64,000 bases of DNA, taken from NCBI GenBank assembly GCA_963942565.1, contig OZ012697.1, positions 24,062,970 through 24,126,969 on the forward strand, given 5' to 3'. The stretch is from Maea johnstoni. Lineage: Eukaryota; Annelida; Polychaeta; Spionida; Magelonidae. Below are positions 47,967 through 61,260 of the stretch, piece by piece. Under the pieces are notes generated by a model, which saw only the letters and a program-made list of their open reading frames with translations, was not told where the DNA came from and did no database searches. Position numbers and translations under genes: made by a program. How positions within the stretch are numbered: the stretch's first letter is position 1; the number at the start of each line of letters is the position of its first letter.

Positions 47967-48699
47967 CCTATATATACATACTGCATCCCTGCAATTATAA
48001 TATCATTTTGTCAGAAAAAATATCCAGTATATTCTCTTACCTAACTGTATCCCTCTCCAATTAGTAATAAGTAATATATTCTTTTATAGATGATATATTC
48101 ACCTCTGTGCTGCATGCTTCCACATGGTTGTGGTTCTGTGAAATGGCAAGTCAAGAATGACTGGCCTAGTTATTTCTGGCTTTGAGATCTAGGGCGCATG
48201 CACTTTATGAAATCTTCAGAGACAATGTTTCATTATTCCTCTGTCTTGTTTATATGTTGCAATTGTTTACTCCAAGCAGCATTGACATATATATACAATG
48301 TTACCTCATATCTAGATACATTTTTATTAATTTTGAAAACCACAAGTGGCCTTGATTGTGGGTCAAATTCTATAGACACATGCATGTACTGCCAGACTGC
48401 CTTTCATTCAGAGGACTAGCACAGTCAGCATGGCACTTCAGAGTGATGTAGGAAATAAAGTGCATAAATCAGAGGAAAGTAAGTGAAATTTCTCCCTCTG
48501 TTATAGGAAATAAGAATCATTATATAGTCAATAATTCTAACACTCAAGATGTTTATCAAGAAGATCAAATGTTAAGATATTTACATGAAATATGTCCAGT
48601 ATGATTGCATGAAAAATCCTTTCAAGTGCAAATATGAGGAACCTGAAATACATGGCTGAACTAGCTGTTTTGGTTATATGATAATGATATTAATAACAA

Positions 48700-48704
48700 T
48701 GATG

Positions 48705-48737
<33 letters not shown>

Positions 48738-48876
48738 CTATTAATTATAATGATAATAATAATTGTAAAAATTACAATAATAATATAATAATAATGAAAA
48801 TAATAATGCCTGTTTTATTGTCTTATTTGTTTGAAGAGTGAATATATTTTACTTGAAGGGGGGGGGGGGGGGGGGG
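48700..48876 (+). repeat. AAT-rich microsatellite and poly-G run
   Basis: ATT/AAT trinucleotide-like repeats (about 48700-48808) followed by an 18-base G run (48859-48876). Confidence 0.9.
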
Positions 48877-49100
48877 TGGTGGTAATGCATACACTTTAAA
48901 TAAATGATTTAATGATATTTCTAAATTCTTAATATAGATCATTTATTAATATCAATAAGCCATTTATTAATATCAATGACTGATTTAAAAATGATTTATA
49001 TAGATATTAATAATTGATTTATAGATATTGATGAATGATTTAAAGAGTCAAACCATGATTATATACATCTATATATCTATTGATTATATGATATATAGCA

Positions 49101-49208
49101 CTGAAGCAGCTCTACATATAGAGCCGCATTATAGCAGTTCCATAAAAGTTTCTGGAGGGATAATCTAGAGCAGCTTCAGAACCAATCTGGATACCACATT
49201 CAAATATT

Positions 49209-49288
<80 letters not shown>

Positions 49289-49470
49289 ACATGTATACAT
49301 ATATATATATATATATTTATATATATATTAATATAATATATATATATTATATATATATATATTTGAATGTGGTATCCAGAGTGGTTCTGAAGCTGCTCTA
49401 GATTGTCCCTCCAGAACCTTTTATGGAACTGCTATAATGTGGCTCTATGTGTAGAGCTGCTTCAGAGTTA
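49101..49470. repeat. Hairpin around a TA tract inside the 2.84-kb element
   Basis: Arms of about 105 bases: CTGAAGCAGCTCTACATATAG...GATACCACATTCAAATA on the left and its complement (from TTTGAATGTGGTATCC, 49362) on the right, with a TA loop (about 49206-49361). Confidence 0.85.
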
Positions 49471-50157
49471 CACTGGAGGCAGCTGTGGAGTTGCTCTAGT
49501 CATTTTTATATGCAAATTAGCGAGCTGCACCGCATAGCTGCTCCATAACAGCTCTACCACCATAGAGCAGCAATGGTGCTGCTACGATTCAGATTTCCAA
49601 AGTGGCACTAAAGCAGCTCTTACTTGATCTTTAGAGCTGCTCTAGAGCGGCAATTTAGTGCAGCTCCCTCATTTGCATATAAAAATGGACTAGAGCAACT
49701 CCGTAGCTGCTCTAGTACAGCTTTAGAGCTGCAAGGCGTTGCAGCTCAGGGTTTATTTTCCCTTGGGTGGTGTTGTGAAAAGAATGTATGCATCCCTGCT
49801 CTTTCTATGTAGGCTAGGATCTCTTGTTTAGAGGACCAGTGAACATTGAGGATTTATTATTCTAGTATGTTGTCTCGATTAAGGCAATGTTTTCCTAGAG
49901 AGCTGATATTCAGTTCTAAGTATATGTAAATCTACTGTGTAATCTAAATATACCTGGTGACATTGGAATGGAAAGACAAACTGCGAAATGATATAAGTTG
50001 GAAAACTTTACATTTGATTTCTATATGTTTATATATCTATGATTTTCTTCATGCTTTTATACCTAAATCTTGACAAATGTGAATTACATTACAATTTTCT
50101 GTTTCATTGTATTGAGGACTATTCATCAATGGCTTATGGGAACTGTATTTCTATTAA

Positions 50158-50361
50158 CCCTTACGCTGCTGGTGGCTAATTTGGCCAATTCAAAATGATG
50201 CAAAAAACATAAAAAATTACTAAAACCCTGGCAAATGGGTACTCATATGCAAGTACTCGGCGAGAACTATTCAATTGATACCAACATGACAGGGTTTAGG
50301 TGTTTTCAAAAGTCTTTGCATCTGTGTGCTTTGAATGAAAGTAGCCTCAGCATAAGAAGGG
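50158..50361. mobile_element. TTAA MITE, family A
   Basis: Copy 4 equivalent of 30400-30606. Confidence 0.85.
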
Positions 50362-50885
50362 TTCAGCACACTGTGTTTCTTTTATACAACCTTGGTTTCT
50401 GACAAGTTACTGATCATTTATAATGCCTTGGTACTGGGTGGATTGTACCCATGATGTAAATGGTGAAAATTGAGAGTCAAAACTTTTTCAAAATGCTCTT
50501 TTTTGAGCTTGACCAAATTTTACTTTTCCCTGGCTAAATCTATGATAAAAACTGCTGAGAATAATTGATTTCAATTAATTTCAATCAAATAACAGATGGG
50601 GAATATTTGGCCTTGGAATTCTTTTATACAAATATTTATTGTTACATATAAATCAATTTAATGGGACAAATATGTCCTTTATGATCCTTGGATTCGGATT
50701 ATTTCCAGTCTGGAGCATGTGAGAAAGTTGCCAGTGACTTGGGGTTAGGCGGTGGTTTTCCCGGGTACTACTGTTTTCTCTACTACTCACAACTGGCTAG
50801 TCGCAATTTAGCAACAATGTGGCGGTAAAAAATGACAATTACGAAATTTCAAAGTTCTCTTTTGGTTCCAAACATTTGGCATTAA

Positions 50886-51095
50886 CCCATTCACACTCAG
50901 AGTTTCTCAAGAAGGTATAGTCTGCTACTAGTGTACTTTTGAGAATAACTTGTGAATCAAGGGAAAGTTCACAAAATATTTGAAGGAGAGTTTTTGCTTG
51001 GCTTCTGATCAACATTACTCCTCAAATGTTTTCAGAAAATGCTTTTGTAAGTGAAGTATTTCCAAAATTGTCAGGCCTCTTTGAGTGTAAATGGG
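50886..51095. mobile_element. TTAA MITE, family C
   Basis: Copy 4 equivalent of 38838-39050; right TTAA worn to TAAG. Confidence 0.8.
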
Positions 51096-51306
51096 TAAGG
51101 ATTATTATGTTTTTATGATAAAGGAAATCAAGCACTGCTCACCATATCTTTCTAAATTGATATTACATTGTAAAACATTCAATTTGATTTTTTCCAATCT
51201 ACAATATATCATGAAATGTTCCAATAGCTCATGGTTCTGAGAACAATGCATCATTCCGTTTGTCATTTTATATGGAGTACAGATCCTTGAACTTCAAAAG
51301 TGTCTT

Positions 51307-51540
51307 AGGCGTAAAAAAAATAAATTGTTTGTTTCCTGTAACGGTCCGAAAAAAAATAGGGTAGGTAGGTTGGTAAAATAAAAAAATTTGCATTATTTTT
51401 TTGGTCAAAAATGTGTGTTTTATGCATGTTTTACGTTGATTGGGAGTTGGATGGCGATAAAATTTTAGGGTAGGGGATTTTTTTGAATAAAAAACTCTGT
51501 TAGGGTAGGGTTACAGGAAACAAACAATTTTTTTTAGGCC
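51307..51540. repeat. Foldback element with AGGC.TAAAAA ends
   Basis: Copy 4 equivalent of 39441-39674. Confidence 0.65.
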
Positions 51541-51906
51541 TTATATGGGTAAACAAGATCATGATACCTTTTTTGAAGTTACTAGTAGTTGATTTCTTGA
51601 TATTTCTTTCCTTAGAGCACAACTTTCTTGCTGATATTCATTGAATTCATATCATTATGATGTTGTTATTTGTATTTACAACCAGAACACAGGATAGGAA
51701 TCAGATGAATTGTATCTAAGAAGAAAATTGTTACGACCATTTTTTGTGACTGTCCTTTACCATTTCATGCTTAGAATACTCTTTGGAAATTGTCATCTGG
51801 ACCTATGATACTCCTGACAATAACTTGATTATAAAGGGTGATTTTACATCAAAGGTCCAGACAACACTCTCCTGAGTAACTCTGAGCATGCTCATTCGCA
51901 TATAAT

Positions 51907-52311
51907 CAGCTACGGGTGAACCTTATTTTTGGGTTCAGTTACAGGTGAACCCCTATTTCTGGGTTCAGCTACCGGTGAACCCCTATTTTTGGATTCAGCT
52001 ACAGGTGCACCCCTATTTTGGGGTTCAACTTCAAGTGCAACCCTATTTTGGTGGTTCAGCTACAGGTGAACCCCTATTTTGGGGTTCAACTTCAAGTGCA
52101 ACCCTATTTTGGGGTTCAGCTACAGGTGAACCCCTATTTTAGGGTTCAGCTACAGGTGAACCCCTATTTTGGGGTTCAACTTCAAGTGCAACCCTATTTG
52201 GGGTTCAGCTACAGGTGAACCCCTATTTGGGGTTCAGCTACAGGTGAACCCCTATTTTGGGGTTCAGCTACAGTTTAACCCCTATTTTGGGGTTCAGCTA
52301 CAGGTGAACCC
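51907..52311 (+). repeat. 30-bp minisatellite, copy 4
   Basis: About 13.5 units with several one-base losses; left-half variant order matches copy 1 (including the GGATTCAGC unit). Confidence 0.9.
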
Positions 52312-52414
52312 AAAAATAGGATGTAATGGGATCAGCCTAGCTGTCCTCATTCAAGGGATGTAATTATTGGAAGGGTTGTATTATATAACGAACTTAAGTG
52401 AAAGATGATATTAA

Positions 52415-52618
52415 CCCTTATGCTGCTTGTGGCTAGTTTGGCCAATACAAAATGATGCAAACAACCAAAAAAAATGACTGAAACCATGGAACGTGGATAC
52501 ATATATGAAAGTACTTAGTGGAGTTTTCCAATGAATACCAACATGACAAGGTGTAGATGGTTTTCCATAATCTTTGCATCAATGTGCTTTAGATTAAAGT
52601 ACCTCAGCATTGGAAGGT
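52415..52618. mobile_element. TTAA MITE, family A
   Basis: Copy 4 equivalent of 18911-19115. Confidence 0.8.
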
Positions 52619-53060
52619 TTAAGTGATTATAATACTGAGGATGTCATATTAGATATGTAGGGGGACTGTATATTGATAAACAAATCATGATGTGAACGTC
52701 TTCACGAAAACTGTCCTTGATGGGTAGGCTGCCTTACAAAATACAAATAATTCTTTAAAGATTGGGCTGAAATTTTATATCAATTGTAGTAAAGGTGTCC
52801 ACAAAAGAGAGGTTGTCTATTTGTAGACGTTTTGCATGAAAGTGAGAAATATTCGACAATACATGGTCAACAATGGTAAATTGCCATTGTTGTTTTCATA
52901 TTGTGAAATCAATTGATCAAAGGATGGTGATTGGTCAGATTTTAATGATATTTGCAATCCTTACTTCAGTAGGAATAAATAGTAAAAATTGATGGTGTAA
53001 TACAAAATTAGGCTGGCATATCTTCAGATTGATATGGCTTGTAATGTTATCCCTTGATAA

Positions 53061-53262
53061 CTCTTATGCTGCATCTGGCTCATTTTGGCATCACAAAATG
53101 ATGCAAAAAGCCTAAAAAATGACTGAAACCCTGGCAAATGGGTACTCATCTGAGAGTACTCAGCGAGAGCTCTCCAATGGATACCAACATGGCAGGGTTT
53201 AAATGGTTTTCAAAAAACTTGTCCTTGTACTTTGGACGAAGGTAGCTTCAGCATTAGAAGGG
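53061..53262. mobile_element. TTAA MITE, family A
   Basis: Copy 4 equivalent of 19563-19748; left target lost one T. Confidence 0.8.
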
Positions 53263-53816
53263 TTAAATTTTGCAAAGCTCCCTCTGTATTTCCGATATTG
53301 CATGTTTCCCCCATTTCAAGCCATTCACCTGAATGAACACTTTTCGTGGGAATTGTCCATGTACAGTATTTAAAATTATGAATGTAAAAAAGTAACAAAA
53401 ATACAAAAAATGAATATCTGAGATGACTATTGTTGATATTGTTGTATGAAGTTGTGATTCTACCTCTCAAGATATCAAATTATTTGCTAAAGCTGAAATG
53501 ACAGAAATGATCATACTTTCTAAGATTATTCAATTTGATATCCCTGAAATGTTTTTTCATGAAATACTTTATTAGTTTGGGTATTTATTGGGTATTAGGC
53601 AACTAAATGAAAATTGAAAAATTTTGAGAGTCCAATCCTACTGAAAAATACAATTGTTTTATATGCAAATAAATCGTTAGTCATTTTGCATCATATACAA
53701 TCTTAATAAGCCTTAAGAGGCGATTGATTCGTACAAAACAATATCTTATAATTCATCTATATACTCAAACATTCTTTTCTATTCAATTATATTATTCTAT
53801 TTTGATCATTTCTTAA

Positions 53817-54024
53817 CCCTTATGCTGCTGCTGGCTAATTTGGCCAATACAACATAATGCAAAAAAAAACCTGAAAAATTACTGAAACCCTGGCATATGG
53901 CTACTCATCAGAGAGTTCTCAGGGAGAGCTTTCTAATGAATACCAACATGACAGGGACTAAATGGTTTTCAAATATCTTTGCGTCCTTGTTCTCTGGATG
54001 AAAGTAGCCTCAGCATTGGAAGGG
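53817..54024. mobile_element. TTAA MITE, family A
   Basis: Copy 4 equivalent of 20304-20511. Confidence 0.85.
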
Positions 54025-54100
54025 TTAAAATCAACAGTGATTTTCGTATATATTAGAAAGAGTCTTCACAAATAATGGTCTGTGGTGTTGCCTTGTTTAA

Positions 54101-54301
54101 CCCTTTTATGCCTGGAGATCTTCTTGACATATTTTGTCTAAAACCTTTGATACTTTTAAAAATAACTATCACACCTTCACAAAATATTTGGAGAATTGTG
54201 AGTTGAACCCTTTTCCTTTAATTATATTTTGTGAAAGTTGCTTTTGTTAGAGAGAGATCACCAAAATAGTCAAGGTGTTGGGTCCTATAGGCATGAAAGG
54301 G
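54101..54301. mobile_element. TTAA MITE, family B
   Basis: Copy 4 equivalent of 20588-20788. Confidence 0.85.
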
Positions 54302-55006
54302 TTAAAGTGGAGTTTTAGATTGTGTATTTAACACCAGGTGGCGATTGCAGTGCCATCTGGTGCTGAACATTAGAACTAACTTGCAGCAGCCAATACATCC
54401 TTGATTAGTTATACATCCTGAATATAGGTGGAAGCTGGATCACAGTAATCATTTGTGTTTAATTTGAAAAGATTTTACTTAATGCTATTGTTTGATTATA
54501 TTGATCAATGAGGGACAGAAAATAGCATATTTATGATGACTTTATATTTTATTTATTTCCAAGTTAGGCAAGAACCATGACTACCAATTGTGTGTATATT
54601 TTGGGACTATATAATTGTATGATAATGTACAGTCATGCCTTGATTAGTGATTGATCTATGACTGGTGAAGAGTTATTAGATGACAGGATGATAATAAATT
54701 AATCTGAAAATAACTTTGTTTTTTAGTTCTTTTGTAGCCATTCCTCTTGTATTATATAAATCGTTGTGTCCTTGTGCTTTGGACGAAAGTAGCCTCAGCA
54801 ATGAAAGGGTTAACGGTTAACCCATTTTTCCCTTGGGACATACAATTAGCCCTTTAAAAACAAATTTAGAAAATTCTTGAAATCAAAGCAATATCTTAAG
54901 AAAAATTGATCTTAAAGCAGTCATTTATGTTGCTTTGAACAATCCCTCTAAATATTTTTCGAAAATTTTAATTGACAGCCCGAGTGTATTCTCCAGGTCT
55001 GCCTCT

Positions 55007-55228
55007 ATGGCTGAGTGGTCTGACGCATTGCCACTGACTGCTTGTTGTCTCTCAACACTGCTCGGGTTTAAATCCTAATACGGGTTTGTGAGAAAGTTGC
55101 CATTGACTTGGAGGGTCGTGCAGGGTTTTTCACGGTATTCCGGTTTCCTTGACCACTTACAGATGGCTACTCACACTTCAGCCTAAAATCAGTAGAAAAA
55201 GTGATGATAGTTGAGACTGAGGTGGGTG
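55007..55228 (+). mobile_element. tRNA-derived SINE, copy 4
   Basis: Same structure as 21491-21715, slightly shortened at the 3' end. Confidence 0.75.
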
Positions 55229-55243
55229 CCAATGGGTCATTAA

Positions 55244-55459
55244 CCCATACATGCTTAAGAGTCCATCTAGAAATTGTCGTCTGGATCTACAATACTTTTG
55301 ATGATAACTTAGGAATCAAGAAGGATTTTACAAAATATTTGAAGGAGAGTTGTTGCTAAGATTCTGGACTACATTTCTCCTTCAAATATTTTCTCAACTT
55401 TGCTTTTGCCTGCAAGATTTCATCAAAATTGTCGGGCTGCTGCTATGAGTGTTAATGGG
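55244..55459. mobile_element. TTAA MITE, family D
   Basis: Copy 4 equivalent of 21741-21953; TTAA at 55240-55243. Confidence 0.85.
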
Positions 55460-56659
55460 TTAAGGACTGGCTGACTGCTCTTCCGTTGCTCACCAATGTG
55501 AAGGTTCAAAGCATTATCCAGTCCCTGTAGTTGCTGAACAACCAGCCCTACCACGGTCGCTGCTCACTGGCTCATTGCGTTTGTATGTTATTTGGTCCTT
55601 ATTTCGTCCGAGGATTATTTACCTGTTGCCAGCTGAAAAATGCCGTTAGGTACTTTGCCGCTAGCTGTCAGGGGTACTTTGGGGAGAAATGAATAAATAG
55701 CGCCAAAATAACTTACTAACGGCATCACTGCAATCAACCGGCAGCAGGTTAAAAATTCTCGGACACTTTTGGTGCACTTAAAATACCAGAATTGCAAAAT
55801 TCTCTCAACTATACAGATATGTACCAGAATTGAGGTCAGTAAGTACAAGATGACCATATTAATTTGATCTCAGATAAAAGATTTGATATTGTGCGCCTAT
55901 AGAGCCAGATCAGTTTTTCTATCAAATCATGATTGACCATGCAGGACTTTTATGGTGTCAGAGCATGTGGTCTCGGTGAACTAAATGGCGTATCCCTTCG
56001 AGTAGTACCATTGCATAGTCCCTATTAAAACTGAGGGTAGGGACGATTGAGGCCTATAAATGGAGATATATACAACTTTATTCAACAAATAGGGTATTTT
56101 TGGAATGGGTAGGGACTGGGCTTTTGTTTTTTGGCCATAAAGTGAAGTTTGTTGCTCGGGCGTATGAATACCAAGCTGGAAGTGATCGAGTTTGTTTGTA
56201 TGCTGACTCGTTTCTGACTTTGACCACCAGAGGGCCAATCTGTCACTCTGCTGATCTGACCTATGTTGGCCCATAGAAAAAAAAATCATGATATGACCCC
56301 TAATTTTTTTGGCTTAATTTAAAAGAGGAGAATGTTCTGATCAAAATAATAACAACTTTAGGTGTGAAAGGATGACTAGTTTTGGAGCTAGCCAAGCATT
56401 TTTGTCATACCACAGCTGAAATTCACCCGTCAGCTTTGGAATTAGTTCACCGAGACCATGTGTTGACCTGATGGTACTTTGCACGGCGATGATGTAAACC
56501 TTCTGTCTCAGACCACCTTAGATAATTAAAAACAATATATTATTTTCCTCATCTAAGAGACCCCGATGTCTATCACCGGATACGCACCCAGTAGATCTCG
56601 CTCAACAGCCTCAACATGCACATTGAATTTCAATATAAGCACTCTTAATTACTTTCAAT

Positions 56660-57285
56660 CTTTGGTTAAGATTTTACGATGGACCATGTGTGAAGGAGCA
56701 AATAAAAGACGCTATTTTCACAATCGTATTTTTGGGGGAGGAAAAAAAAATCACCATTTTTTTTTTTGAGGGGGAGAAAATAAAAACCTTTTTATTTTAA
56801 CCCGTTTTTTTTCGGGGAGAGAAAATTAAAAACTTTATTTCCACTCCATTTTTTTTTGGGGGGGAGAGAAAATTTTTAACTTTTTATATTCACCACCGTT
56901 GTTTTTCTTTTTTTTTGGGGGGGGGGGAGAAAATTAAAAAGAAATTTATTTTCACTCCCGTTCTAGATAAGGAAGGGAAATATATTTTAAGCAATGACTG
57001 GTTGCCTGGCTCATGTTCGGACTTCCTATTGGTATGGGGAGTTATCATAATATCAAATAGAAAAATGACGCTGCATGGCAACCGAGAGAGGTGAAACTTG
57101 AAATAACATTTTGACAATTTTTCCTATACATATTTGTTCCCGGTGGTGAAAATAAAAAGTTTTTGATTTTCTATCCCCGAACGGAAGTGAAAATAAAATG
57201 TTTTTTAAATTTTCTCCCCCAAATATACGGTGGTGAAAATAAAGTTTTTTATTTGTTCTTTCACACTTGGTCCATCGCAAGATGA
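56660..57285. repeat. Foldback and degenerate GGGGGAGAAAATAAAAA repeats at the end of copy 4
   Basis: After the common tail, four to five imperfect units of a 60-70-base motif (G run, GAGAAAATTAAAAA, TTTTATTTTCACC, T run) follow. Then 57125-57285 reads back as the reverse complement of about 56670-56750 (GCGATGGACCAAGTGTGAAAG on the minus strand against ACGATGGACCATGTGTGAAGG on the plus). The 106-residue minus-strand ORF here is a translation of this palindrome, not a gene. Confidence 0.7.
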
Positions 57286-57440
57286 TATATAAATGATATA
57301 TCACACTTATACACACCTCCAGAGTCCTACATAATTCGGTGGATTGCGACGGCCATTGCATTTTTTCTTTCAATCATTATTGACCATGCTAAATTTATGT
57401 CGGTTTGCATGGGAATAGTGTAGACTGATGTTAATTTTTA

Positions 57441-57477
57441 GGGCTACATGAAGGGCCATAGAGCGGCGCATAACTAG
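57441..57477 (+). pseudogene. Duplicated C-terminal end of GLCE (12 codons and stop region)
   Basis: GGCTACATGAAGGGCC through CATAACTAG is identical to the end of the GLCE last exon (14604-14639). The copy starts abruptly after TTAATTTTTAG, so by chance an AG with a pyrimidine-rich tract sits directly before it. It is the left edge of a 0.93-kb duplication of GLCE 3' DNA. It cannot encode an enzyme. Confidence 0.9.
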
Positions 57478-57611
57478 CCTAATACAAGTTTTGGACGGAA
57501 ATTGATCCTTACCAAATGTAGCTGAGACTTCCACGGAAATTCTGGGATTTTCTAGGATAATCCGAAGTAGTCCTTGGAAATCCCAGGTTTTGTACGGAAA
57601 TCCATCCATAA

Positions 57612-57815
57612 CCCTTATGCTGCTGGTGGCTGATTTTGCCAATACATAATTATGCAAAAAGCTGTAACTGGACTGAAACCCTGACATATGGGTACTCATC
57701 TGAGAGTGCTCAGCGAGAGCTATCCATTGAGTACCAACATGACAGGGTTTAGATGTTTTTCAAAACTTTTTGTGTCCTTGTGCTTTGGACAAAAGTAGCC
57801 TCAGCATTGGAAGGG
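57612..57815. mobile_element. TTAA MITE, family A
   Basis: Equivalent of 14774-14972; left flank ATAA, right flank TTTC. Confidence 0.8.
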
Positions 57816-57981
57816 TTTCAAATATAGCTGAGACTTCCAAGGAAATCCTGGGACTTTTCGAGGATATTTCTAAGGATTCATCGGATTGCACAGGTTCATT
57901 TAGTGAGGGTAGATTTGGGTAACAGATGCTTTTTGTGAGTTATAAGATGCGAGAGAGATTGCTTTCATCAAACTTGAGATA

Positions 57982-58190
57982 CTGTAAATCACTTAAATAT
58001 GGCGTGAGCATCATATAGCGCAGTTACGGTACTGCCCTGGATAGCGTGATCTAAGTATAGCGGTGAATGGAAACAGCAGCAGGAAGTTCAATTAAGAATT
58101 TAATAAAGACAGGGAACTTACAATAGCGCATATTGGCAGAGCGCTATTATCGCTATCTTATTGTTTCCGCTATAATTAAGTGATTTACAG
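57982..58190. mobile_element. TA-target MITE, CTGTAAATCACTTAA ends
   Basis: 209 bp, inverted ends CTGTAAATCACTTAA and TTAAGTGATTTACAG, TA on both sides (57980-57981, 58191-58192). The GLCE flank in copy 1 (near 15138) reads GAGATACTAAATAATTG without it. TA targets suggest Tc1/mariner. The interior has AGCG/TAGCG-rich motifs near both ends. Confidence 0.88.
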
Positions 58191-58794
58191 TACTAGATAT
58201 TTGCATTTAAAATTGCTTTTCAAACTGAAGTGAGCATGCATTTTTGAAACAAAAAAGTATTAGCTTTCTTCATCAAACTGAAGATACTTAATAAATTGAT
58301 TGTCAATGCAAGCCTTACTGAGCATACATTACTTGAGTAGAATTTATCAGCATATTATGTATGTGTGCTTCATGAAAATCTGTCTAATGTGTGAACCATT
58401 TAAATTCATTTATAGGTCATTTTGCATCAGCTGAAGGCTTTGACTAATATAGTTCATTTTGAGGAATATATTCCTATTAAATCCTAAGGTCATTCTTGTT
58501 GTGAGAGCTCATGTTTTAGTCATGAGAAAATGGTATAAATTTAAATCAAGAAATTCATTAAGAGAAATAAAAAATTAGAGATTATTTAAAGATGGTTTGT
58601 AAGATTTAACATCATTTACCATTTTTGATCAAATATTTTTTAAGAAATCACTTCAATTTCATGATTAATATACAATATATTGAATGCATTACATGGCTAT
58701 TGGATTAGAAATGCATTTATTGTCATTTTTGACATGGGCATGATTTGGTTATCAAAGGATGCACACATACTTAATAAATATGAAAACACAGGAC

Positions 58795-59036
<242 letters not shown>

Positions 59037-59688
59037 GGAACTGTCACCACCACTCACAAGAGAGTATTGCACTCTATAACGAGGCTGCACTCTTTCCTTC
59101 ATGACCTACGTGCATGACCTACATATATGACCTACTTGCAGCAGTATTGAAGCAAACTTTTCTCCAGTCCATGACAATTGAGGTCCCTTCTGACTAAAGG
59201 TTTGCTGAAGAATTTACATATTTAATGGTTTGAATATTTCCTGTGTAAGTTTCACACATAACATATGTTCTATTGATTTTATTTACGTTGAAGATAAATC
59301 ATAAAATAAGACATTGATGTGAATTGTGTATACTCTATATTTTTTTAAGAAATTCTTGTATTCTCATGCTTTATAATTGCCAAATAAGATAGATATAAGA
59401 GGATATAGTATTAACAGGATTTTATTATGTTAGAAATGTAGGATGAAATTTACAAAATTTCATCCATAAAAATTATATTAGTGACTAACCGGTGGAGGGT
59501 AAAGTTATAAAGTATTGATATGATAGTTAGGGAATGGCATTCACTATTTCCTTCATGCTCTACGTGCTTGAAAATATATGTGTGAGTACACATATATTTG
59601 TACCACTGAAGACTTTTCTCCCAATCATGGACCTCGATAAATGTGGGGTATGCAAAATAACCCACACTTATTGAGCCTTTTTTCTTAA

Positions 59689-59895
59689 CCCTTGTAATGC
59701 TGAGTCTACTTTTTGTCCTAGGCACAATATCGTAAAAATATTTGGCAATTATCTAAACCATGTCATGTTGGTATTCATTTGAAAGCCCTTGTTGAGTACT
59801 ATCATATGAGTACCCATTTGCCAGGGTTTCAGTCATTTTCCGTTTTTTTTTACATCTTTCTGTATAGGCCACATTAGTTACCAGCAGCATAAGGG
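59689..59895. mobile_element. TTAA MITE, family A (nested)
   Basis: Copy 5 equivalent of 28811-29017; TTAA at 59685-59688 and 59896-59899. Confidence 0.85.
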
Positions 59896-59899
59896 TTAA

Positions 59900-60104
59900 A
59901 CCCTCACGCTGCTGGTGGCTAAGTTGGCAATATAAAATAATGCAAAAATCCTGTAAAACCACTGAAACCGTGGCATATGGGTACTCATCTGAGAGTACTC
60001 CATGAGGGTTATCCAATGAGTACAAACTTCACAGGGTTTAGACGGTTTTCAAAAATATTTGCGTTTTTGTGCATTGGCCGAAAGTAGCCTCAGCGTAGGA
60101 AGGG
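59900..60104. mobile_element. TTAA MITE, family A
   Basis: Copy 5 equivalent of 16765-16968. Confidence 0.85.
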
Positions 60105-60405
60105 TTAAGATGCGCAAGCCACAAAGATGTATTGAGTAGAGTGCTCCGCAGCCAAGCTTTTCTTGGCCTGTGATTGGTGGAATGCAGTCAACTATGTTAC
60201 AATATATAATAGTGACCAGTGGCATGTGCGATACCCTGCTTTGCCTTGTAATACCTCGGGTATATCACATGTCACAGGTTTTCTAACTTATGATATAAAA
60301 GCGCTTGGTCCCTCTCAGGAGATTGAATTAGTTGCATTACAAGAGCATTGGTGTTGTGAAAAGAAAACATACATGTATTACATTTATACATACATACAAA
60401 CATTC

Positions 60406-60410
<5 letters not shown>

Positions 60411-60487
<77 letters not shown>

Positions 60488-60589
60488 TATATACATATAT
60501 ATATATATATATGTATATACATGTATATATATATATATATGTATATATGTATATATATATGTATATACATATATGTATATACATACATG

Positions 60590-60625
<36 letters not shown>

Positions 60626-60634
60626 TGTATATAT

Positions 60635-60682
<48 letters not shown>
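60411..60682 (+). repeat. (TA)n tract 2, copy 5
   Basis: About 270 bases, shorter than in copies 1 and 2. Confidence 0.95.
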
Positions 60683-60684
<2 letters not shown>

Positions 60685-61053
60685 CATCCCTGCTCTTTCT
60701 ATGTAGGCTAGGATCTCTTGTTTAGAGGACCAGTGAACAATGAGGATTTATTATTCTAGTATGTTGTCTCGATTAAGGCAATGTTTTCCTAGAGAGCTGA
60801 TATTCAGTTCTAAGTATATGTAAATCTACTGTGTAATCTAAATATACCTGGTGACATTGCAATGGAAAGACAAACTGCGAAAATGATATAAGTTGGAAAA
60901 CTTTACATTTTGATTTCTATATGTTTATATATCTATGATTTTCTTCATGCTTTTATACCTAAATCTTGACAAATGTGAATTACATTACAATTTTCTGTTT
61001 CATTGTATTGAGGACTATTCATCAATGGCTTATGGGAACTGTATTTCTATTAA

Positions 61054-61260
61054 CCCTTACGCTGCTGGTGGCTAATTTGGCCAATTCAAAATGATGCAAA
61101 AAACATAAAAAAAATTACTAAAACCCTGGCAAATGGGTACTCATATGCGAGTACTCGGCGAGAACTATTCAATTAATACCAACATGACAGGGTTTAGGTG
61201 TTTTTTGAAAAGTCTTTGCATCTGTGTGCTTTGAATGAAAGTAGCCTCAGCATAAAAGGG
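61054..61260. mobile_element. TTAA MITE, family A
   Basis: Copy 5 equivalent of 30400-30606. Confidence 0.85.

Larger units (their letters stand above)
57441..58373 (+). repeat. Duplicate of the GLCE 3' end and flank (of 14603-15546)
   Basis: High similarity throughout. Differences: it lacks the family C MITE of 15239-15460 (clean TTAA at 58288-58291) and has a private TA-target MITE at 57982-58190. It runs without a break into copy 5. Confidence 0.9.

Noticed and set aside
57053-57373. 106-residue minus-strand ORF similar to small plus-strand ORFs in the copy tails
   Set aside because: The similarity arises because this DNA is an inverted copy of the tail.
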